A stretch of 64,000 nt of DNA, taken from assembly GCA_015232455.1 (NCBI GenBank), contig JADFZQ010000011.1:51933-115932 (forward strand), given 5' to 3'. Positions 19,657 to 28,723 of the stretch are shown here, piece after piece. The translations under genes were made by a program, and so were the position numbers. The notes below the pieces were generated by a model. The model had not been told where the DNA came from. It worked only from the letters and a program-made list of their open reading frames with translations, and searched no databases. The stretch is from Desulfamplus sp. (GTDB lineage Bacteria; Desulfobacterota; Desulfobacteria; Desulfobacterales; Desulfobacteraceae). The number at the start of each line of letters is the position of its first letter. Position 1 is the first letter of the stretch.

Positions 19657-20505
19657 ATGAAATCTTTTTCAACTGATGCAGTGCTTTTAAGACGAACAGA
19701 GTATGGTGATTATGATCTAATCATTACCTATTTTACCCGCTCAATGGGCAGAATTTCAGTGATTGCAAAAAATGCAAAAAAAAGCGTCAGACGCTTTGCA
19801 GGTGCGTTAGACCCGTTTATTGCCATGAATATAGAGTGTTCATTACCAAAAAGAAGAGGATCGCTTCCTGTTTTAAACAGCGTAGATATTGAAAATCCAT
19901 TTGCTAACATTCGCACAAGCACGGTTAAGACAGGATATGCAAGTTATTGGATTGAGATAATAAACTCATGGATGGAAGAGGGAAAACCAGATGAGGCAAT
20001 TTATGATCTTATCTTTAATGTTCTTGACTCCCTTAATAGAGGTAAAATTTCAATGGAGGTTTTAAGTGTTCTTTTTCAGATACGCTTTATGGGTATTTCG
20101 GGATTTACACCTAATTTGGTGGGCTGTGGTCATTGTGGCATAGCTCTTGACGATATACGCCAAAACAAGATTAGATTTGATTTAGCTTCTGGTAAACTTA
20201 TCTGCGAAACCTGTAAATTAAAAATGTTTGGAAAAACAACTTTTTCAATCAATGAAACAATATCACACTACCCTGTTACTACCATAGAAAAAGGAATAAC
20301 TGTCTCTAAAGGGACTTTGAAACAGCTTTCATGGATTAGTAGTATAGATATAGAATATGCTGATAGGCTTAAATTTTCTAAAACTGCATTAAAAGAGGGT
20401 GAATATTTCCTTGAAGGATTCATACCATTTCATATTGGACGAAATATGAAGAGCCTTGATTTTTTGCATCGTGTTAGAAATATATACGCCAAGGTCATAA
20501 GTTGA
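19657..20505 (+). CDS. recO: DNA repair protein RecO
   Basis: 282 aa. The N-terminal OB fold starts FSTDAVLLRRTEYGDYDLI and includes MGRISVIAKNAKKS. A zinc site CGHCG...CETC follows at about 167-190. RecO loads RecA onto SSB-coated gaps with RecR. The last codons and stop overlap a repeat element (20489-20565). It starts 34 bp after the cation transporter, so the two may be co-transcribed. Confidence 0.9.
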   Translation: MKSFSTDAVLLRRTEYGDYDLIITYFTRSMGRISVIAKNAKKSVRRFAGALDPFIAMNIECSLPKRRGSLPVLNSVDIENPFANIRTSTVKTGYASYWIEIINSWMEEGKPDEAIYDLIFNVLDSLNRGKISMEVLSVLFQIRFMGISGFTPNLVGCGHCGIALDDIRQNKIRFDLASGKLICETCKLKMFGKTTFSINETISHYPVTTIEKGITVSKGTLKQLSWISSIDIEYADRLKFSKTALKEGEYFLEGFIPFHIGRNMKSLDFLHRVRNIYAKVIS

Positions 20506-20565
20506 GTGCTGCTTAAATTTTAGAGATGCACGTACGGCGTATTCTCTACTCAAATATAAAAAGCC
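20489..20565 (-). repeat. Extragenic palindrome element, minus orientation, overlapping the end of recO
   Basis: Read on the minus strand it has the family lead TTTTTATATTTGAGTAGAGA, an imperfect stem (TAGAGA 20521-20526 with TCTCTA 20543-20548) and the tail CTCAACTTATGACCTTGG. The tail forms the last four codons and the stop of recO. Confidence 0.7.
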
Positions 20566-20624
20566 TAATAAAAACAAACATATAAAAATCTGAATTAAAA
20601 CAAACTACGGATTATTTAACAATT

Positions 20625-21812
20625 ATGAATTTTAGACAAACCCTTGAAAAACAAGAGATAAAAGCCTCTGTTCCATGCCGTGTTGATCTTGGCGGAACTC
20701 TTGATATTAGCACTTTTTTTCTTCCTCTTAACCACTTAAACCCATCTACATTCAACATTGCTCTTGACATGAGAACTACAGTAACCTTAGCCCCTTGGAG
20801 AGATGGATATATTAAAGTATCGTCTAAAGGATTTGAGAGTGCAGAGTTTGAGGCAGAAAAAGCACCTTTCAACCACCCAATGGGGCTTATGTTTGCTGTG
20901 GTTAAGTTTTTTAATGGAGATGGTGTTCATGTTAAGATTGAGTCATCTTCTCCGCCAAGAAGTGCCCTTGGAGGCTCGTCATCTGCTGCTGTAGCTATGG
21001 TCGCAGCTTTCAAATTGGCTGTTAAGAGATCAAAATATCAATTGACAAGAGAAGAGTCTAAATTTGAACTAAAAGAGGAAGATTTCTCTAACAAAGAAGA
21101 GTTTAACTCAATAAATTTAATAGACCCTGCAGAAATTGCTATAATTGCCCACTATATTGAATCAAGTGTTGCTGGAGTGCCTTGTGGATTACAAGATCAG
21201 CTTGCAGCAGCTTATGGTGGTGTCAATTGCTGGTATTGGAAAATGGGAAAAAATGGAGTTGAGTTTATACAAGAGGTTTTGGTTGAATCTGATTTAAAAT
21301 CTTATTTAGCCAATAACAACATCTCAGATACAAACCCATCAGATATTAAACTCAATGATTTTAATAATAATATTTTGGTTGCTTACTGTGGTATTCCTCA
21401 TGTCTCAAGCGATATAAATGGCAGATGGGTTAAAAATTTTCTTGCTGGTGAAGATCGAGATAAGTGGAAGGAGATAATCAAAATTACTCACATTTTTTCC
21501 AATGCAGTAAAAAGCAAAGATTTCAACCTTGCAGCTTCTTTGATGAATCAAGAGACTTTGATTCGCCTTAGTATGACTCCCGATGTTCTTGATAAAACGG
21601 GCAAATTGCTTTTTGAGTGTGCAAAACAAAATAACTGTGGTGCAAGGTTTACAGGTGCTGGCGGAGGCGGTTGCCTTTGGGCAATCGGTGAAAAAGGCAA
21701 TATTACAAATCTTAAAGATGACTGGAAAAATATTATGGATAAAGAAGCAGATGCCAAGTTGCTTGATACTAAAGTAGATTTTCAGGGAGTTATCGTCAAT
21801 TCTAATTCATAA
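20625..21812 (+). CDS. GHMP-family sugar or mevalonate-type kinase
   Basis: 395 aa. GHMP kinase motifs: [14 protein letters not shown] near the N-terminus, [15 protein letters not shown] (phosphate-binding loop, residues of about 108-122) and the C-terminal [16 protein letters not shown]. An acidic, Asn-containing insert ([20 protein letters not shown]) follows the loop. The GALGGSSS style and the length resemble galactokinase-like or heptose-kinase-like members, but the substrate cannot be set. The gene sits between recO and glyQ, 50 bp before glyQ, possibly in one operon. Confidence 0.78.
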   Translation: MNFRQTLEKQEIKASVPCRVDLGGTLDISTFFLPLNHLNPSTFNIALDMRTTVTLAPWRDGYIKVSSKGFESAEFEAEKAPFNHPMGLMFAVVKFFNGDGVHVKIESSSPPRSALGGSSSAAVAMVAAFKLAVKRSKYQLTREESKFELKEEDFSNKEEFNSINLIDPAEIAIIAHYIESSVAGVPCGLQDQLAAAYGGVNCWYWKMGKNGVEFIQEVLVESDLKSYLANNNISDTNPSDIKLNDFNNNILVAYCGIPHVSSDINGRWVKNFLAGEDRDKWKEIIKITHIFSNAVKSKDFNLAASLMNQETLIRLSMTPDVLDKTGKLLFECAKQNNCGARFTGAGGGGCLWAIGEKGNITNLKDDWKNIMDKEADAKLLDTKVDFQGVIVNSNS

Positions 21813-21861
21813 AAAATCAGTCAATAAATGTTTTAATGTAAATAAACAAAGTGAGAGAAAA

Positions 21862-22743
21862 ATGAACTTTCAAGATGTAATTTTAAATTTGCAGAAATTT
21901 TGGGCAGAAAAAGGGTGTGTGCTTATACAGTCTTATGATGAGGAAGTTGGAGCTGGAACTTTCCATCATGCAACCCTTTTAAAATCTTTGGGTCCTGAAC
22001 CTTGGAAAGTGGCTTATGTTCAGCCCTCAAGACGACCTACTGACGGGCGTTACGGTGAAAATCCAAACCGCCTTCAGCACTACTATCAATATCAGGTGCT
22101 TTTAAAACCATCGCCTCCTGATGTCCAGCAGCTTTACCTTGATAGTTTAAAGGTGCTTGGAATTGACCCATTAGAACACGATATTCGGTTTGTTGAAGAT
22201 GATTGGGAATCTCCAACTCTTGGAGCTTCTGGGCTTGGCTGGGAGGTTTGGCTTGATGGGATGGAGGTTACACAGTTCACCTATTTTCAGATGGCTGGAA
22301 GTTTAGAACTAAAACCTGTCTCTGTAGAGCTAACCTACGGACTTGAGAGGCTTTGCATGTATCTTCAAGGTGTGAACAGCGTCTATGATCTTAAATGGAA
22401 TGATACTGTAACTTATGGAGATGTTTATCATCAGCAAGAGGTTGAACAGTCAAAATATAACTTTGAAATTGCAAACACAGATGTTTTGTTTGATTTTTTC
22501 CAAAAATATGAAGCTGAATCTTTACGAATTGTAAAACAGGGGCTTGTGCTGCCAGCTTATGAATTTTGCTTGAAATGCTCTCACACATTCAATCTTCTTG
22601 ATGCAAGAGGAGCAATAAGCGTAACTGAACGAACAGGGTATATTGGAAGAATCAGAAACCTTGCAAGAGAGTGTGCAAAGGCTTATGTAGCACAGCGTGA
22701 ATCCCTTGGTTATCCACTTTTAAAAACTGTAGAGCAGGTGTAA
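21862..22743 (+). CDS. glyQ: Glycyl-tRNA synthetase alpha subunit
   Basis: 293 aa, full length for the class II alpha subunit. Family marks: [49 protein letters not shown] and [21 protein letters not shown] (class II motifs 2 and 3). With GlyS it charges tRNA-Gly as an alpha2beta2 enzyme. Its stop is three bases from the glyS start, so they are translated together. Confidence 0.96.
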   Translation: MNFQDVILNLQKFWAEKGCVLIQSYDEEVGAGTFHHATLLKSLGPEPWKVAYVQPSRRPTDGRYGENPNRLQHYYQYQVLLKPSPPDVQQLYLDSLKVLGIDPLEHDIRFVEDDWESPTLGASGLGWEVWLDGMEVTQFTYFQMAGSLELKPVSVELTYGLERLCMYLQGVNSVYDLKWNDTVTYGDVYHQQEVEQSKYNFEIANTDVLFDFFQKYEAESLRIVKQGLVLPAYEFCLKCSHTFNLLDARGAISVTERTGYIGRIRNLARECAKAYVAQRESLGYPLLKTVEQV

Positions 22744-22745
22744 CG

Positions 22746-24899
22746 ATGAAAGATTTTTTATTAGAGATTGGTGCAGAAGAAATACCAGCAGGCTACATTA
22801 TTCCAGCATTAGAGGCTCTTAGGGAAAATATCCTAAAATCTCTTGATAAATTTAGAATTGAACATGGAGATGCCCAAATTTTTGGAACTCCACGCCGTTT
22901 AGCAGTTATAGTTAAAGATGTTGCTTTAATGCAAAAAGCACAAACATCGACTTTAACAGGACCACCTGTAAGTGCAGGATTTGACAAGCAGGGCAATCCT
23001 ACAATTGCTGCCCATAAATTTGCCGAAAAAGCTGGTGTTTCAATAGAAGAGATAAAAATTATTGAGACTGAAAAGGGAAATTATCTAAGTGCTACAAAAC
23101 AAGAAAAATGCGAAACAACTACATCAATTCTTGAATCAACTCTTCCTGAAATTATCCTTTCAACTCCATTTCCAAAAAGTATGCGTTGGGGCGATCTATC
23201 AATAAGTTTTGCACGTCCAATTATCTCTGTTCTTGGGCTTCTTGGTGATAAAGTGCTTAATTTTGAAATTGGAACTTCAACTCCACTTAGCCAGAATATA
23301 AAATCTTCTGATTTTGTATTTGGTCATCAGTTTATGTATCCTGATAAATTTAAAGTCAGCTTCCCATCAGAGTATAAAAACATCCTAAAAAATGCTGGCG
23401 TAATTGTTGATATTGAAGAGAGAAAAGCACTTTTGCTTGAAAAGATTGAAGATGTTGCAAAGGAGAATAACGCTACGATTCTTAAAGATGAAGAGCTAAT
23501 TGATATTGTTACTAACCTTGTTGAGTATCCTTATCCTGTTCTTGGCAGATTTGATGAAAAATTCCTTGAAGTACCTGATGAAGCCTTGATTACAGCCATG
23601 AGAGAGCATCAAAAATATTTTTCTCTTGTAGATAAACAAGGCAGGCTAAAACCATGCTTTATTGCTGTTAATAATACTCTCACAAAAGATATGGCGGTTG
23701 TTGCAAATGGACATGAGAGAGTTCTTAGGGCAAGGCTTTCTGATGCTCAGTTTTTCTATAAAGTTGATCTTGAATCAACTATGGATAAGTTCGCAGACAA
23801 ACTTAAAAAGGTTACTTTTCAGGCTCAACTTGGTTCAATGTTTCAAAAAAGAGAGCGTTTAACCGAGCTTGTTTATTACATGGTTAATAAACTAAACACT
23901 AATATGGCTCTTGATGATATTGAAGAGCTTAGGATAAATACTATACGTGCAGCCCAAATATGCAAAGCTGATCTTGTAAGCCAGATGGTCATTGAGTTTA
24001 CAAAACTTCAAGGAGTAATTGGCAGAGTCTATGCGTTAAAGGGAGGAGAAAACAAAGAGGTTGCCAATGCAATTGAGCAGCACTACAGACCAGTTCATGC
24101 TGGTGCAGAACTACCAGATACACTAACTGGTAAAATCCTTGCCATTGCGGACAAGATAGATACAATCTGCGGCTGTTTTTCAATTGATCTTATTCCAACT
24201 GGTGCTTCTGACCCTTATGCTTTAAGACGTCAAAGCATTGGAATTCTTCAAATTATGATGGCGTCAAACTTTACATTCTCATTAAAAGAGCTTGTTGAAC
24301 AATCTGTCTCTTTGTATTTATCTACTCAAAATGAGAGTGGTTGTTCAAAATCAGCAACTTGTGATAAATCTGATTCAAGACAAAATGCAATAATTGAAAA
24401 TGTTATGAGCTTCATTAAAGCAAGAATGACAAATATGCTTGTGGATCAGGGATATTCAAAAGAGGCGGTTGCATCTGCTTTGTCAGTTGGATTTAATAAT
24501 GTGCCTGACGCTATTTTGCGAATAAAGGCTCTTGATGTTCTTAGGCAGGCTCCAGATTTTGAGCCACTGTCTGCAGCATTTAAACGAGTTGTGAATATCT
24601 TGAAAAAATCAGATATAACTCAAAATTTTAAAGTCGATGAATCTTTATTCTACAGTGATTCTGAAAAATCGCTTTATGCTGCATCAAAGAAACTATCAGA
24701 AAGCGTGGATAAATTAATTGCTGAAAATAACTATGATTTGGCTCTTAAGGAGATTGCTTCAATTCGACCTGAAGTTGACAACTTTTTTGATGATGTAATG
24801 GTAATGGTTGATGATGAGGCGATAAAAAATAACCGTATCGCCCTTCTTTCAAAAGTGGCAGCAATTTTTCAAAATATAGCAGATTTTTCGCAGATATAG
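22746..24899 (+). CDS. glyS: Glycyl-tRNA synthetase beta subunit
   Basis: 717 aa against about 690 in E. coli. Begins KDFLLEIGAEEIPAGYI; includes FGTPRRLAVIV, LGDKVLNFEIG and PDEALITAMREHQKYF. The anticodon-binding-like C-terminal part is present (FFDDVMVMVDDEAIKNNRI). The excess length is partly an insert around residues 522-545 (QNESGCSKSATCDKSDSRQN). The beta subunit binds tRNA and supplies part of the aminoacylation function. It directly follows glyQ. Confidence 0.95.
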   Translation: MKDFLLEIGAEEIPAGYIIPALEALRENILKSLDKFRIEHGDAQIFGTPRRLAVIVKDVALMQKAQTSTLTGPPVSAGFDKQGNPTIAAHKFAEKAGVSIEEIKIIETEKGNYLSATKQEKCETTTSILESTLPEIILSTPFPKSMRWGDLSISFARPIISVLGLLGDKVLNFEIGTSTPLSQNIKSSDFVFGHQFMYPDKFKVSFPSEYKNILKNAGVIVDIEERKALLLEKIEDVAKENNATILKDEELIDIVTNLVEYPYPVLGRFDEKFLEVPDEALITAMREHQKYFSLVDKQGRLKPCFIAVNNTLTKDMAVVANGHERVLRARLSDAQFFYKVDLESTMDKFADKLKKVTFQAQLGSMFQKRERLTELVYYMVNKLNTNMALDDIEELRINTIRAAQICKADLVSQMVIEFTKLQGVIGRVYALKGGENKEVANAIEQHYRPVHAGAELPDTLTGKILAIADKIDTICGCFSIDLIPTGASDPYALRRQSIGILQIMMASNFTFSLKELVEQSVSLYLSTQNESGCSKSATCDKSDSRQNAIIENVMSFIKARMTNMLVDQGYSKEAVASALSVGFNNVPDAILRIKALDVLRQAPDFEPLSAAFKRVVNILKKSDITQNFKVDESLFYSDSEKSLYAASKKLSESVDKLIAENNYDLALKEIASIRPEVDNFFDDVMVMVDDEAIKNNRIALLSKVAAIFQNIADFSQI

Positions 24900-24957
24900 A
24901 TATATCAGATTAATTTATTAACAGGTATAAAGTATATATAATAAGGAGTTAAAATAA

Positions 24958-25221
24958 ATGGCAGCAGGCGGATTTGACCCTGAAAAAGATAAAGTCTTAA
25001 AAGAGTGGCGATGCGAAGAGACAGGATTGCTTGTATCTATTAATCAATATGCAGACGGTGAACCTAAGGTGCAGATAGGTCCTCGAATTTTGAAGAAAAA
25101 AGATGGAACTGATAGAGGTCCAAGCAAAGCTGGTCGTCTTACAATTGAGGATATAATGTGGTTTTATGGCATAATTGATGAGGTAAAAGATGAGCTTTCC
25201 GACTTGGTCGGACCTGGATGA
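24958..25221 (+). CDS. Small conserved-looking protein, possibly PC4/YdbC-like single-strand binder
   Basis: 87 aa with a strong AAGGAG ribosome site. The pattern LLVSINQYADGEPKVQIGPR, then RGPSKAGRLTIEDIMWFYG and a helix ending VKDEL resembles the PC4/p15 fold of small ssDNA-binding coactivators (beta strands, then 'K-G-R-L-T', then a helix). This is a shape argument, not a firm homology. Its 3' end overlaps the following phosphorylase by 32 bases in another frame, so the two are probably co-translated. Confidence 0.55.
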   Translation: MAAGGFDPEKDKVLKEWRCEETGLLVSINQYADGEPKVQIGPRILKKKDGTDRGPSKAGRLTIEDIMWFYGIIDEVKDELSDLVGPG

Positions 25222-26089
25222 TGACTCTTTGATCCCTCCTCTTGGTGGGCGATATACTAAAGATTTGGGGTCTGTTGCCTTAATGGTAAGCACAGACCTC
25301 GATTTTAGGTATATTCAATCAAATTGTGGTAAGACAACTCCTAAAAACCCCTTTTTTCTTGGTAATCTCTTTATAATTAATAATAATACTAATAACGAGA
25401 TTATTATTGAGAATAATAACCTTGATAATTGTAAATACCATTATGATCCTCCTAATGCGTTAGCAGTTGCAGGACCATATCTTGGCTCTCCATTAGCTGT
25501 TATGGTTTTAGAATCTTTGATTGCAAGGGGTGTGTTAAAGGTTATTGTTGTTGGGTGGTGCGGTGCAATATCAGATAAACTTAAAGTTGGCGACATTTTA
25601 ATACCTGACTCTGCAATTTGTGATGAAGGAACTTCTCGCAACTATATGGAGATGCCAAAAGATAGAAATTTTCCGATTGTTTTTCCAAGCCCTGATTTCA
25701 CTCAAAAACTTCAAAATTTACTTAATTTAAAATTATCCCAAAATGAGACGAGAGAGGTTGAAAACAGAGAACCATCTTCTTCTAATCACTTAAAGTTATC
25801 TTCTCCTACTCACTTAAAAAAAGGAAAAATTTGGACAACAGATGCAATTTTTAGAGAGACATCAAAGAAAGTTGCTTTTTTTCAAGAGATAGGGGCAGTT
25901 GCAGTTGAGATGGAGTGTTCAGCTCTGTTCGCTGTTGCTAAATACCGCAAAATTGATATTGCGGCAGTTCTTATTGTATCAGATATTATATCTTTAACAG
26001 AATGGAAACCAGGATTTAAAGAGGTTGCATTTAAAGAGTCGCGTAAGAGAGTTTTGAAAGCTATTATAGAGGTTGCAAAATCAATTTAG
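25190..26089 (+). CDS. Nucleoside phosphorylase (PNP/UDP family)
   Basis: 299 aa. Family marks: VAGPYLGSPLAVMVLESLIA, VIVVGWCGAISDKLKVGDIL, IWTTDAIFRETS and AVAVEMECSALFAVA (the ribose-binding MEC segment). The family cleaves purine or uridine nucleosides, or, as MTA/SAH nucleosidases and futalosine hydrolases, related substrates; the exact one is open. Two low-complexity Asn-rich or charged inserts (about 61-83 and 186-208) interrupt the fold. The start lies inside the upstream gene. Its stop overlaps the stop of the convergent chemoreceptor gene by four bases. Confidence 0.8.
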   Translation: MSFPTWSDLDDDSLIPPLGGRYTKDLGSVALMVSTDLDFRYIQSNCGKTTPKNPFFLGNLFIINNNTNNEIIIENNNLDNCKYHYDPPNALAVAGPYLGSPLAVMVLESLIARGVLKVIVVGWCGAISDKLKVGDILIPDSAICDEGTSRNYMEMPKDRNFPIVFPSPDFTQKLQNLLNLKLSQNETREVENREPSSSNHLKLSSPTHLKKGKIWTTDAIFRETSKKVAFFQEIGAVAVEMECSALFAVAKYRKIDIAAVLIVSDIISLTEWKPGFKEVAFKESRKRVLKAIIEVAKSI

Positions 26090-27906
26090 ACTATTAGATT
26101 TTTTGAAACAAGTTCAAGTTTTTTGTTGATCTTATTAGCAATTGCATAGGCATCACTTGGATTCTTGCCTGTTACAGGTCTCGCAATTTTAAGTTGGTGC
26201 ATATCAATCAACTTACTATTCTCGTTTACTTGTTCGATTTTTGAAGGTTTAATACTGCTTGTCGTTGAATTTAACTTTTGCAATAATATTTTTTCCACCA
26301 GATTCAGAAGGTGTGAAAGAAAATTATATGTTTGAGTTGGCGTTACAGTTCCTTTTGGAAATGGAATATTCTCAGCAGGCATCTTATTTAGGCTTAAAAT
26401 CATTTGATAGTTATCTATGCTTATCTTAAGAACATTAGCAGGTTTTTTTCCATCAAAACGCTCTAATCCAATTTTTTGAGTTTGCTCCCACAATTGAGAT
26501 GAAACAGATATTTTAATCCATGCATCAATAAGCTGCTGTATAATAATAAGCATGTGGTAGATGTCGTTTGGAGTTACAATACGCTCTTCGCCAAATCGGC
26601 TCACAATAAGGTTAAATAGCTCTGCAATTGACTCAATATTTTTGCCAGCATTCTGACTCTTTTCAATCTCTTCAAGTGTGCTATAACTATATGATACTAC
26701 CTCGTCCATTCTTTTTGTAATCTGTTCAGAATTTTGGTTAGCTTCGCTCATGTGTTCGTTCATAGTTCCCATCATCTGAGTCTGCTCAACCATTAGATCG
26801 TTTATAGACAACGTGATGCTATTCATCTTTCTCACCACCTCCTCAACTGTCTCAATTGAAGATACTGATAAGGGTATTTTTCCAAGTATCTGCTCAACTA
26901 CATGGGTTATCTCCTCAGACATGGTTGCTGTCTGTTTAGCAAGGTTTCCAACCTCTTTTGCAATAACTGCAAAGCCTCTTCCAGCACTTCCAGCTTTTAC
27001 AGCTTCAATGTTGGCATTTAACGCAAGAACATGAGTTTGAGCCATAATCTCTTGTATTGTTTGTGTTGTCTTTGAGATACTGCTTGCCATTGAGCTTAAA
27101 TCTGTAATGAGCATTCTTGTTGATTGTGATTCATTAAGAGCTGTTTGGCTTATCTCTCTGCTATTTTCAACATTTTCTGCAATAACTTTGAACTTTGATG
27201 AGCTTTGATTTACAGCTTCGCTAAGTTTTAGAATAAGTTCTGTAACCTCTCTTGAGAAAGATGCAACATCTTGAGCCTGCCTTGAAGTTCCTTGAGCAAT
27301 CTCCTGAACTTTGAAAGAAGATGTCATCAGCTCCATTGACGCAGCAGTAAGTTCTCCTGATGTGTTCTCAATTTGGTCTTCAACAACCTTTTCCCACCGT
27401 TTTTGATTTCTCTCTCTTGTAATTAGTTCCCATGTAACCATAACTCTATCTTGAGCAATATTAATATGAAAATAGGATAATAGTTTTTTAATAAAAGAGA
27501 AAAAAAGCCCATAAAGATTAGAAAAATTTTTAGATATATGAATAGCTTGGGCAGAGATTATTTCGCTGCCAATATCAAGCACAGATGTTATAGGAAAGTT
27601 TAGGGCATTCTGGAATAACTCTTTTTGTTCTTCAGGATTTAGATAAAAATCAAAGTAGTTATAAGCTGTTAGCTCTCTTAAATCCTTGATTGGAAGCCAT
27701 ATTGATATTTTTTTGAAGATAGAGGTGAAAAAAGTATTATAAAATACTATCTTTCCAGATGTGTTGATAATTAAAATGCCGATATTGATGTTATTTAGCA
27801 GTTCATATTCTCTTTTACAGCTCTTTCTACTTAATATAAAAAAAACTATTATAGTTAAGAGTATTGAAAAAGAGATTATTAAAAATTTGTCGAATAATGT
27901 AAGCAT
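26086..27906 (-). CDS. Methyl-accepting chemotaxis protein with a PAS-like sensor
   Basis: 606 aa from the ATG at 27906 (a TTG lies one codon upstream). A single transmembrane segment (about 8-26) is followed by a PAS-like motif (NINIGILIINTSGKIVFYNT), so sensing is likely cytoplasmic. The signalling coiled coil includes the tip MAQTHVLALNANIEAVKAGS and GRGFAVIAKEVGNLAKQTA. About 150 residues after the MCP domain form an unassigned extension. There is no HAMP domain of usual form. Its ligand is unknown. Confidence 0.87.
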   Translation of the reverse strand: MLTLFDKFLIISFSILLTIIVFFILSRKSCKREYELLNNINIGILIINTSGKIVFYNTFFTSIFKKISIWLPIKDLRELTAYNYFDFYLNPEEQKELFQNALNFPITSVLDIGSEIISAQAIHISKNFSNLYGLFFSFIKKLLSYFHINIAQDRVMVTWELITRERNQKRWEKVVEDQIENTSGELTAASMELMTSSFKVQEIAQGTSRQAQDVASFSREVTELILKLSEAVNQSSSKFKVIAENVENSREISQTALNESQSTRMLITDLSSMASSISKTTQTIQEIMAQTHVLALNANIEAVKAGSAGRGFAVIAKEVGNLAKQTATMSEEITHVVEQILGKIPLSVSSIETVEEVVRKMNSITLSINDLMVEQTQMMGTMNEHMSEANQNSEQITKRMDEVVSYSYSTLEEIEKSQNAGKNIESIAELFNLIVSRFGEERIVTPNDIYHMLIIIQQLIDAWIKISVSSQLWEQTQKIGLERFDGKKPANVLKISIDNYQMILSLNKMPAENIPFPKGTVTPTQTYNFLSHLLNLVEKILLQKLNSTTSSIKPSKIEQVNENSKLIDMHQLKIARPVTGKNPSDAYAIANKINKKLELVSKNLIV

Positions 27907-28074
27907 CAATCGTTATGCCAGTAGTATTATTTATATAATAATCAAACCAATCAGCCTTAAAAATTAAGTCTAATGATGATAATGTTTTCAGCCAGATTAA
28001 TCAAGTTTACCTACTCAAATAAATTCCAAAGTGCGGATTATATCGCAAGGCTCACAAAAGGTTCTTTTATACAA

Positions 28075-28455
28075 TTAAATCTCAAAAATAGCCTCAACTT
28101 CAATATCTGCCCCAAGTGGAAGTGCTGCTACCTGAAAAGCACTTCTTGCTGGAAAAGGCTCTTTAAAATATTGAGAATAAACACCATTAACCTCTTTAAA
28201 GTTGGTTATATCAGAGAGAAATACTGTTGTCTTGACAGCTTTATCAAGAGTTGTTCCAGCGGACTCTGCAATTGCTGCAAGATTTTTAAAAACTATATGA
28301 GCTTTATCTTCAATTGTTCCATCAACAAGTTTTCCTGTAATCGGATCAATTGGCAATTGACCTGATGTAAATAGAAAGTTGCCTGCTACTATTCCTTGAG
28401 AGTAAGGTCCAATTGCAGTTGGTGCTTTGTCTGTTTTGATAACTTTTTTTGCCAT
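28075..28455 (-). CDS. ridA: Enamine/imine deaminase RidA
   Basis: 126 aa, the usual family length. AIGPYSQGIVAGNFLFTSGQ, the substrate-binding Arg in FPARSAFQVAALPLGADIEV, and the GTLDKAVKTTVFLSD-type core are all present. RidA hydrolyses reactive enamines formed by PLP enzymes such as threonine dehydratase. The ribosome site GGAG lies ten bases upstream of the ATG. Monocistronic as far as seen. Confidence 0.94.
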   Translation of the reverse strand: MAKKVIKTDKAPTAIGPYSQGIVAGNFLFTSGQLPIDPITGKLVDGTIEDKAHIVFKNLAAIAESAGTTLDKAVKTTVFLSDITNFKEVNGVYSQYFKEPFPARSAFQVAALPLGADIEVEAIFEI

Positions 28456-28723
28456 TACTAATCTCCATAATTATTATAGTTGTGATTTACAAATTTATCT
28501 TAATTATTTTGGTAATTGAAAATTATAAATCCATTTTGGCATCAGCAAAATAGGCTTGCTCAAATAACAAAAATTTATCCTAACTGATAACAGTCTTCAT
28601 GGTTAAAGGTCAATGCAAATTTACCTGTATTGACATAAGTTTATGTTCTATTGCCATCAAAAATAATACATGCTATATATTTGAAATATTTATAAAGAGG
28701 TCAATATTTCAGGAGCTAAGAAA

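Noticed and set aside
27973..28365. 130-aa plus-strand frame opposite ridA
   Set aside because: Shadow of a conserved gene. Its composition (Cys/Phe/Lys-rich) and lack of any motif or ribosome site argue against a gene.
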